Source: Anaerolineae bacterium
GTDB lineage: Bacteria > Chloroflexota > Anaerolineae > B4-G1
Assembly: GCA_030612185.1 (NCBI GenBank)
Contig: JAUWOI010000014.1
Location: 1 to 20,372, forward strand
DNA: 20,372 nt
Direction of reading: 5' to 3'
Numbering within the stretch: position 1 is the first letter of the stretch; every line of letters starts with the position of its first letter. This document shows positions 14,705-20,372 of the stretch, piece after piece. The position numbers and the translations under genes were made by a program. Under the pieces are notes generated by a model. It worked only from the letters and a program-made list of their open reading frames with translations. It did no database searches and was not told where the DNA came from.

Positions 14705-16165
14705 ATGAAACACTATCAACTTGCCATCCACGAAGCAAGTGACCGCTTGGCCACCGGGGAGTTCTCGGCGGTCGAACTGACCCAGGCCGTGCTGGAGCGT
14801 ATCCTCGCGGTAGATAACGATGTCAAGGCGTACCTGACGCTGACGCCGGAGGAGGCGTTGGCGCAGGCCCGCGCTGCCGACGAGCGCCGCGCTGCTGGCG
14901 AAGATACCCCGCTGCTGGGTATCCCTCTGGCGATCAAGGACGTGCTCTGCACCAAGGGTATTCCCACCACCTGTGGCTCCCGCATCCTCGAGAACTTCGT
15001 CCCGCCCTACGATGCTACCGCTGTGGCTCGTCTTAGGGCCGCTGGCGCGATCATCCTGGGCAAGACCAACGTAGATGAGTTCGCGATGGGCTCCTCTACA
15101 GAGAACTCCGCTTTCTTCACCACGCACAACCCCTGGGACCTGAGCCGCGTGCCGGGTGGAAGCAGTGGCGGGAGCGGGGCCGCCGTCGCCGCCGACGAGT
15201 GCCTGGGTGCGTTGGGCACAGACACCGGTGGCAGCGTGCGCCAGCCGGCCGCCTTCTGCGGCGTCGTCGGCCTCAAGCCGACCTACGGGCGGGTGAGCCG
15301 GTATGGGCTGGTGGCTTTCGCCTCCTCGCTGGATCAGATTGGTGTGCTGACGAAGAACGTGACCGACGCGGCGTTGCTGTTGGGCGTGATCGCCGGCCAC
15401 GACCCCTGCGACTCCACTTCGGTGGATGTGCCGGTGCCGGATTATAACGGCGGATTACAGGGCGACAACGGGCTGGAAGGAACACGGGTCGGTGTACCAA
15501 AGGAGTACTTTATTGAGGGCATGCAGCCAGAGGTGGAGATGGCAGTGCGGGCCGCGGTGGATCAACTGGCCGACCTGGGGGCCGAGATTATTGAGGTCAG
15601 CCTGCCTCACACCGACTACGCCCTGCCGGTCTACTACCTCATCGCGCCGGCCGAGGCCAGCGCCAACCTGGCCCGCTACGACGGTGTGCGCTATGGCCTG
15701 CGGGTGGACGACGACGACCTGATCGAGATGTACAAGGCAAGCCGCGGGCAGGGCTTCGGGCCGGAGGTCAAGCGGCGTATCATGCTGGGCACATACGCCC
15801 TCTCCGCTGGCTACTATGACGCCTATTACCTCAAGGCGCAGAAGGCGCGCACGCTGATCAAGGCCGACTTCGACGCCGCGTTCGAGCAGGTGGACGTCAT
15901 CGTCGCTCCCACCAGCCCTACCACCGCTTTCCGCATCGGTGAGAAGACCGACGACCCGCTGCAGATGTACCTCTCCGATGTCTTCACCCTTTCGATGAAC
16001 CTGGCGGGCATCTGCGGGCTGAGCCTGCCCTGCGGCTTCGACGCTGGCGGCCTGCCAATCGGCATGCAGGTGATGGGGCCGGCCTTCGGCGAGGAGGCCG
16101 TCCTGCGCGTGGCACATGCTTACGAGCAAGCGACGGAGTGGCACACACGGAGGCCACCGCTGTGA
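14705..16165 (+). CDS. gatA: Asp-tRNA(Asn)/Glu-tRNA(Gln) amidotransferase subunit A
   Basis: 486 residues, the full family length. The amidase-signature triad is complete: K78 (in [12 protein letters not shown]), the cis-Ser S153 in [13 protein letters not shown], and nucleophile S177 in [36 protein letters not shown] and [12 protein letters not shown] are further GatA blocks. GatA releases ammonia from glutamine and passes it to GatB for transamidation of misacylated tRNA. It is 7 bp after gatC. Its stop codon is shared with the GTG start of a HEPN gene (GTGA, 16162-16165), an unusual coupling of a core translation enzyme to a toxin-antitoxin-like module. Confidence 0.96.
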   Translation: MKHYQLAIHEASDRLATGEFSAVELTQAVLERILAVDNDVKAYLTLTPEEALAQARAADERRAAGEDTPLLGIPLAIKDVLCTKGIPTTCGSRILENFVPPYDATAVARLRAAGAIILGKTNVDEFAMGSSTENSAFFTTHNPWDLSRVPGGSSGGSGAAVAADECLGALGTDTGGSVRQPAAFCGVVGLKPTYGRVSRYGLVAFASSLDQIGVLTKNVTDAALLLGVIAGHDPCDSTSVDVPVPDYNGGLQGDNGLEGTRVGVPKEYFIEGMQPEVEMAVRAAVDQLADLGAEIIEVSLPHTDYALPVYYLIAPAEASANLARYDGVRYGLRVDDDDLIEMYKASRGQGFGPEVKRRIMLGTYALSAGYYDAYYLKAQKARTLIKADFDAAFEQVDVIVAPTSPTTAFRIGEKTDDPLQMYLSDVFTLSMNLAGICGLSLPCGFDAGGLPIGMQVMGPAFGEEAVLRVAHAYEQATEWHTRRPPL

Positions 16166-16554
16166 GTCGAGAGGCGGACGTTTGGGCCTGGCTGGAATAC
16201 GCGGAAGCAGATCGCCGCTCCGCCTACAATGCAATGAGGGCGGCTGACTACCGGGATGTGGCGTTTCACTGCCAGCAAGCGGTGGAGAAACTACTGAAGG
16301 CGGTCATCGTCCAGCAGACAAGTCAGCGTCCTCCTTACGAGCACAATCTCTGGAGACTCTGGCAGCACGTCTCCGGCATCGCGTGCCCGCCTGACGTCCA
16401 GGCAGCGATGGCTGCTCTAAATCCGCATTACTTCCTGAGCCGGTACCCTGGTGTGGGCATCGAGTATGACCTGGAGGCAGCCCAGGAGTTGGTGGAACGT
16501 ATGGAGCGTGTATGGCAATGGCTTACGAGGACCGTGAACTTACTAGACGAATAG
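16162..16554 (+). CDS. HEPN-domain protein (toxin partner of an MNT nucleotidyltransferase)
   Basis: 130 residues from GTG 16162, which overlaps the gatA stop by four bases and has GGAGG eight bases upstream. It shows the helical HEPN pattern of the HI0074-like class: [68 protein letters not shown]. An R-x4-H (R31 to H36) is present, but I cannot say it is the ribonuclease motif used by other HEPN families. HEPN proteins of this type pair with a minimal nucleotidyltransferase, as here, where the next gene overlaps by 43 bp. In the HepT-MntA type the HEPN protein is an RNase and the partner AMPylates it. That role is plausible here but not shown. Confidence 0.85.
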   Translation: MSREADVWAWLEYAEADRRSAYNAMRAADYRDVAFHCQQAVEKLLKAVIVQQTSQRPPYEHNLWRLWQHVSGIACPPDVQAAMAALNPHYFLSRYPGVGIEYDLEAAQELVERMERVWQWLTRTVNLLDE

Positions 16555-16916
16555 CCCGCTACCTGGCGTTTGTGGGCCAGCACGTGCAGGTGGAACGGGC
16601 CTTCCTGTACGGTTCGTATGCTTATGACACCCCCCGTTCGCGCAGCGACGTAGACATGGTAGTGCTGTCCCTGGACTTTGCGCAAATGGACCGCCGCCGC
16701 TGCCAGGAGCAACTGGCCATCTGGGCTTGGCAGGCAGGGGTAGGGGACATTGAGGCCCTGGGGCTGACGCCGGAGGAGTTTGAGACCGCCAGCGATCTGA
16801 GCCTGCTGGGCGAGGTGCGTGAGAAGGGCGTCATCGTCTACGACGCCGCGCACCCGGAGCGCACCCCTGCCGTGGCGCTGCGGGAGCGGCGGGCGGAGTA
16901 CGGAGAAGTAAGATGA
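16512..16916 (+). CDS. MNT-type nucleotidyltransferase (antitoxin partner of HEPN)
   Basis: 134 residues. The minimal nucleotidyltransferase signature is intact: G34-S35, then D46-V-D48 (GSYAYDTPRSRSDVDMVVLS), preceded by a helix and the strand VERAFLY. The C-terminal third (LLGEVREKGVIVYD) matches the usual MNT end, plus about twenty extra charged residues (HPERTPAVALRERRAEYGEV). MNT proteins transfer AMP or other nucleotides and silence HEPN toxins. The start ATG 16512 lies 43 bp inside the HEPN gene. The stop overlaps the next start in ATGA (16913-16916), so three adjacent genes are translationally linked. With its motif intact, it is probably active. Confidence 0.87.
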   Translation: MAMAYEDRELTRRIARYLAFVGQHVQVERAFLYGSYAYDTPRSRSDVDMVVLSLDFAQMDRRRCQEQLAIWAWQAGVGDIEALGLTPEEFETASDLSLLGEVREKGVIVYDAAHPERTPAVALRERRAEYGEVR

Positions 16917-17986
16917 GCGACGCCTTTACTGATTACGAAACCGGGCTAAACCGTCTGTTGACACGGCTGGACCGTGACCATCCATGCTACACCGAGGCGC
17001 TGGTTCTTCAGCAACGCTTATTGGAGAATCTGGCCCGTGTCCATCTGTACGGAGATACTGAAACTAGTCAGGCTGAGCGTACTCAGATACTAGACGTATT
17101 GAACCGTCTAGCCTTGGATACAGTGGGTGAAAGCTTTAGCGCGCTATTCCCTACCCGGAAATGGGAGTGGAAGGAAGCACTCATTGGTGAACGCATTATT
17201 ATCGGTGAAAGGAGCTATGCTGCCAGAGTAAAGCACCTTCGACAGAGACTGCAAATTGCCCGCGAGACGGGTGACCTAGCAGCAGAAGGTGCAGCATTGG
17301 ATGATCTGGGCTCGCTTGGTGAGGCCCAGAGCGATTTTGAGCAGGCTATTAGGCACTACGAGCAAGCCATCGCCAGTACCCACAAACTAGGTGACCGCCA
17401 GTCAGAAGCCATCTATCTGCATCACTTGGGATTGGCTTTCATGCGGTTGGCTGATGATGAGCCTAGCCAAAGTCAGAGCCATTTCTCTCACGCTGTTGAT
17501 GCGCTTCGCCAGGCGATGGAGGTAGTTAACGTGCTAGACGTCGCTCCCCTTCTGCGCGCTCGTATCCGCTACCACCTGGGACGTTGCTACCACCAGTTGA
17601 GCCGCTGGCGCGAGGCCATCACGTTGCTGGAGCAGGCCCGCGAGACCTTTTCCCGCCACAAGACCCGCCCTGAACTGGCCAATGCTCTGCTGGAACTGGG
17701 GCGACTCTATCACCAACGTCAAGACTTCGAGTCCGCCTACATCTATCTGAAGGATGCACTGCGTCTCTTCCGGCGGCTGGAGGACATCGACGGTATCGCT
17801 GTGGCGCAAGAGGCTCTGGGCAGCCTGGCGCTGCAAACCGCCCGATTGCCAGAGGCGGTTGCATCTCTCCAAGAGGCCCGCCAGGGCTACGCGACTCTGC
17901 GACGTAGTGAGCGTATCCGCGCGGTGGACGATCTGCTACGCATCGCTCACCAGGCTCGCCAACCCGTGGGAGGTACTGCACTATGA
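16913..17986 (+). CDS. TPR-repeat protein with N-terminal effector-associated-like helical domain
   Basis: 357 residues. Residues 1-75 (YETGLNRLLTRLDRDHPCY, QQRLLENLARVHLYGDTET, LNRLALDTVGESFSALF) form a compact helical region of a kind I recall at the N-termini of Chloroflexota NACHT, TIR and CHAT proteins, where short effector-associated domains mediate self-association. From about residue 105 to 345 there are roughly six TPR-type helix pairs (GDLAAEGAALDDLGSLGEAQ, EAIYLHHLGLAFMRLADD, RIRYHLGRCYHQLSRWREAI, ALLELGRLYHQRQDFESAY, AQEALGSLALQTARLPEAV). No enzymatic motif is seen. It is probably an adaptor or sensor. It starts in ATGA overlap with the MNT gene and ends in ATGA overlap with the ATPase. 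The first 600 bases look more A+T-rich, with more ATA/CTA/TTA codons, than the remainder, hinting at a mosaic gene. Confidence 0.75.
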   Translation: MSDAFTDYETGLNRLLTRLDRDHPCYTEALVLQQRLLENLARVHLYGDTETSQAERTQILDVLNRLALDTVGESFSALFPTRKWEWKEALIGERIIIGERSYAARVKHLRQRLQIARETGDLAAEGAALDDLGSLGEAQSDFEQAIRHYEQAIASTHKLGDRQSEAIYLHHLGLAFMRLADDEPSQSQSHFSHAVDALRQAMEVVNVLDVAPLLRARIRYHLGRCYHQLSRWREAITLLEQARETFSRHKTRPELANALLELGRLYHQRQDFESAYIYLKDALRLFRRLEDIDGIAVAQEALGSLALQTARLPEAVASLQEARQGYATLRRSERIRAVDDLLRIAHQARQPVGGTAL

Positions 17987-19219
17987 GTTCGATTGCCCAT
18001 TACCGTGAGACCTTGCGCCGGTGGGGGCTGAGCGACGTTCCCTTTCGCGCCACGCCACCGGAGAATCCGGCGGAGTTGAGCCGCGTCTTTTACGGTCGCC
18101 GGCGAGAACTGTAACTGGCGCTCCCAGCACTTTACGAGGGGTGCAACGTGCTGGTGCGCGGCCTGTGTGTGGGGAGTTGGCAAGACCGCCTTTATCCTGC
18201 GCTTGCTCCACCGCCTGCAACAAGAGACCGCTGCGTTGGGAGAGCAGATGCTTATCCTGTACGTCGGTCGCTTCCCTGGCGAGACGTCGGAGGCGCTGTA
18301 CCGGGCGTTGCTGTTACCGTTGTCTGAGGCATTGGCTAACGCGGAGCCGGAGGCCCGTCGCGTGTGGGACGCCCTCAGCGGCCTGCAAATCACCCACAGC
18401 CGCCAACTCCAGGTCGAGGGCAAAGTGGATCTGCAACTCGTCAGCATCGGCGGCTCGTGGGAGCGGGGAAGGGAGGAGGGTTGGCAAATTCAGAACGTCT
18501 ACACTGTCTTGCTGCGTTTGCTTGACGTTGCCCAGGAGCGGTATGAACGGGTCATCGTTGCCGTTGACGACCTGGACAAGAAGGAACCGCGCGCGGTGCA
18601 GGATCTCCTGGACGACGCCACCGACCTGTTGCGACGCGGGCAGGGAAAACGGGGCTTTCTGCTGACCGGTCGCTTTACCTCGACCCTACAGGATGTCTCC
18701 GGGCAGATGTTGGGCCTGTTCAGCGAGACCATCCCACTGCCCCGGATGAGCACCGACGAGTTGTACCACATTGCCGTCAACTACCTGAACACAGCCCGTG
18801 AGCGTCCGTCCGGCGAGGTCATGCCCTTTGCGCCGGAAGTCATTTCCCAGATCTCCGAATACGCCTACCACATCCCCCGCCAGTTCAACCAGATCTGCGG
18901 AAAGGTGATGCGCCGGGGCGCGATGAACGGCGTTGAGCAGATTGACGAACAGACCTTCCCCACGCTTTGGCGGATGGTGCAGGACGAGTTCGCATTGGAA
19001 CTCACCCCCGATATTCGCCGGCTGCTCTACATCGCCCGGCGCAGCGGCGGGCTTTCAGCAGACATTGACGATGCCACGCTGGAGCAGTTGGGGGTCGAAA
19101 CGTTTGTCGAACTACTGCCTATGCTCAAAGAATATGAGGGAGACCTGCTCATCCGGCAGGAGGATGGGCGGCTGTTGCCCAGTGCGTTCGTGCCGGACGA
19201 GGAGGAGCGCGGTGGCTGA
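17983..19219 (+). pseudogene. P-loop (AAA/STAND-like) ATPase gene with a nonsense codon and a frameshift
   Basis: ATG 17983 overlaps the TPR stop (ATGA). The first 43 codons end FYGRRREL, then TAA at 18112-18114, where related ATPases have a REREL-type continuation. The same frame continues LALPALYEG and NVLVRGL, and a second lesion follows: a (TG)4 tract at about 18164-18171 shifts the frame by +1. Without four of those bases the text would read VRGLWGVGKTAF, a perfect Walker A. From 18167 to the stop the second frame is open for about 350 codons and holds Walker B VIVAVDDLDK, a sensor-like LLTGRFTSTL, the lid-type YHIPRQFNQICGKV and a winged-helix-like C-terminus. The lesions make full-length ATPase impossible without recoding. 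The open remainder implies recent damage or a sequence error. A GTG at 18167 could start a form beginning at WGVGKT but without the preceding strand. Confidence 0.78.
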
Positions 19220-19364
19220 GCCTCTTTTGCCCAGTGGCGACTCTCAAAGAGGTCCTGGAACAGGCCCCTGGCAAATGCCTCTGGCCTGCCGTGACCCGGA
19301 CCTAGTTCTCCCCCGTGACGCCCCGCGCTTCGGGGAAGTGATGAAGCAATCTGTCATCACGTGA
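19212..19364 (+). CDS. Possible 50-residue ORF overlapping the ATPase end
   Basis: GTG 19212 overlaps the ATPase stop by eight bases and has GGAGGA at 19201-19206, continuing the pattern of overlapping starts in this run. The 50-residue product (starting VAEPLLPSGD, ending GEVMKQSVIT) has no recognised domain, signal peptide or membrane helix. It may be a small real gene, or the remnant 5' end of a larger gene lost by deletion before galU. Confidence 0.35.
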   Translation: MAEPLLPSGDSQRGPGTGPWQMPLACRDPDLVLPRDAPRFGEVMKQSVIT

Positions 19365-19370
19365 CTAATT

Positions 19371-19402
19371 TGCCAATGTACCAATCTACCAATTTACCAA
19401 TC
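19371..19402 (+). repeat. Four tandem octamers TACCAATY upstream of galU-like gene
   Basis: Four contiguous 8-bp units: TGCCAATG, TACCAATC, TACCAATT, TACCAATC. The array fills the gap between the small ORF and the galU-like ribosome site (AGGAG at 19404-19408). It is a different family from the AGCAGTT heptamers. Confidence 0.8.
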
Positions 19403-19413
19403 CAGGAGCAACT

Positions 19414-20274
19414 ATGAAAGGCATCATCACCATCGCCGGATACGGCACCCGTTTCCTGCCGGCGTCCAAAGCGGTCCCCAAAGAGATGTTCCCCATCGCC
19501 GGCATCCCGCTGATCCAATACCACGTGGAGGGACTGGTCGCGGCGGGCATCACCCAGATCATCGTCGTCGTGCGCGATGGCAGCGCGGTGGTCCAGAGCC
19601 ACTTCGCGCCCGCCCCCGACCTGGAGCGACATCTGGAGGCATCGGGCAAACTGGCGCTGTTGGAGGAGGTGCGACGCATCTCCCGCATGGCCGAGATTGT
19701 CTTCGTGCGCCAACCCGAGACGCTGCCCTACGGCAACGCCTCCCCAGCCCTGGCCGCCCGCTCCTGGCTGACCCCCGGCGAGCCGTTCTACTACATGTTC
19801 GGCGACGACATCATCATCGGCGACGTGCCAGTGCCGCAGCAGATGCTAGAGGCGTTCAACAAGTTCCGGCCGGCAGCCGTCCTCGCCACGCAGAGCGTGC
19901 CGGACGACGAGACCCACCTGTACGGCTGCATCAAACTGAAGCCCGGTTCCGACAACGAGATGGCGCGTATCATCGAGAAGCCTGCACCGGGTACCGCCCC
20001 CTCCAACTGGGTGCAGATCGGCCACTTCATCTTCACGCCGGAAGTGTTCGATGTGCTGGATAACCTGGAACCGGGGCACGGAGGCGAACTGTGGCTGGCT
20101 GATGCGGTGGATCGGCTGGCGGCGCGTGCGTCTGTCATCGTGCAGCCCATCAAGGGCCTGTGGATGGCCGCTGGAGACCCGCTGCGCCAACTGAAGGCCA
20201 ACATCAAGATGGCCCTACGGCGCGACGATATGCGCGATGACTTGATCGCCTACCTGCGTGCGCTCGAGTTGTGA
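19414..20274 (+). CDS. Sugar-1-phosphate nucleotidyltransferase (GalU-like UTP-glucose-1-phosphate uridylyltransferase)
   Basis: 286 residues. The nucleotide-binding signature GYGTRFLPASKAVPKEM (residues 9-25), LIQYHVEGL, a metal-binding G130-DD, YGCIKLKPG, IIEKPAPG, GHFIFTPEVFD, GGELWLADAVDRL and GLWMAAGDP all fit the GalU/RfbA nucleotidyltransferase fold and follow GalU more closely. It would make UDP-glucose for glycan synthesis. One variation is that the usual GalU GLGHA element before the GDD strand reads PYGNA, so substrate preference may differ and I give no symbol. ATG 19414 has AGGAG upstream. It follows the octamer repeats and precedes the heptamer array. A link to the glycosyltransferase/permease genes on the other strand is possible but they are not in one operon. 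Confidence 0.85.
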   Translation: MKGIITIAGYGTRFLPASKAVPKEMFPIAGIPLIQYHVEGLVAAGITQIIVVVRDGSAVVQSHFAPAPDLERHLEASGKLALLEEVRRISRMAEIVFVRQPETLPYGNASPALAARSWLTPGEPFYYMFGDDIIIGDVPVPQQMLEAFNKFRPAAVLATQSVPDDETHLYGCIKLKPGSDNEMARIIEKPAPGTAPSNWVQIGHFIFTPEVFDVLDNLEPGHGGELWLADAVDRLAARASVIVQPIKGLWMAAGDPLRQLKANIKMALRRDDMRDDLIAYLRALEL

Positions 20275-20281
20275 CGTAATT

Positions 20282-20316
20282 AGCAGTTAGCCGTTAGCAG
20301 TCAGCAGTTAGCGGCG
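20282..20316 (+). repeat. Heptamer array (AGCAGTT family) after the galU-like gene
   Basis: Five in-register heptamers: AGCAGTT, AGCCGTT, AGCAGTC, AGCAGTT, AGCGGCG, then decayed units. Same family as the 13-unit array before priA, about 10 kb away. The rest of the window to 20372 contains no recognisable gene. Its last 15 bases form a small inverted repeat CGACCA-TCT-TGGTCG at the edge. Confidence 0.8.
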
Positions 20317-20372
20317 GCTATCGGCGATTGGTATCTTCTCAATATCTTGGGGGAACGCGACCATCTTGGTCG

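Noticed and set aside
18021..18665. Open frame of 214 codons overlapping the ATPase gene
   Set aside because: It crosses the two lesions in a third frame with Arg/Ser/Cys-rich, domain-free sequence; the ATPase frames carry the conserved motifs.
19338..19360. Inverted repeat GTGATGA/TCATCAC after the ATPase as a terminator
   Set aside because: Only 7 bp of mixed stem and no T-tract follows; it lies inside the small ORF. Possible but unsupported.
20358..20372. Inverted repeat CGACCA/TGGTCG at the right edge
   Set aside because: Six-bp stem cut by the window end; cannot be judged without the sequence that follows.

Overview
The window looks like a stretch of chromosome from a GC-rich member of the Chloroflexota, probably Anaerolineae-like. 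This rests on the G+C-rich coding sequence, a secreted protein ending in VFLPLILRS, Tad-type TadE/TadG genes beside very large surface proteins, a TPR protein with the N-terminal helical region I associate with Chloroflexota conflict proteins, and short tandem heptamer repeats in gene gaps. No rRNA or tRNA gene is visible, so the placement is inference.

Left region (1-6108, plus strand): a tightly packed secretion/surface operon. It starts with the 3' part of a large multidomain extracellular protein (TSP3, DUF11-like, CARDB and Cna-B-like parts). A membrane-anchored Asp-box beta-propeller protein, a small membrane-anchored unknown, TadE-like and TadG-like proteins follow. A strong hairpin terminator ends the operon.

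Middle region (6123-14320, minus strand): a housekeeping/envelope operon that reads M50 site-2 protease, HD protein, TyrA-like dehydrogenase, GT4 glycosyltransferase, ABC-2 polysaccharide export permease, PriA. The gap between the permease and priA is almost entirely an array of 13 heptamers. PriA itself carries an in-frame repeat/hairpin insert. Between priA and the terminator of the left operon sits an approximately 1.1 kb AbiE islet: an intact AbiEi antitoxin with its own consensus promoter and palindromic operator, and an AbiEii toxin cut off before its catalytic aspartates. The islet is bounded by two 42-bp direct copies of the priA 3' end that differ only at four synonymous positions.

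Right region (14350-20372, plus strand): gatC and gatA of the amidotransferase, read from a clear promoter divergent from the M50 gene. Four further genes are coupled to gatA by overlapping stop and start codons: HEPN, MNT nucleotidyltransferase, TPR protein and a P-loop ATPase. A possible 50-codon ORF overlaps the ATPase end. The ATPase gene carries a nonsense codon and a frameshift just before its Walker A motif. A galU-like nucleotidyltransferase gene follows, preceded by four ACCAAT-type octamers and followed by a second heptamer array.

The two accessory loci (AbiE islet at priA; HEPN-MNT-TPR-ATPase chain behind gatA) are the most interesting parts. Both are conflict/toxin-antitoxin-like modules attached to housekeeping genes, and both show decay of one component.
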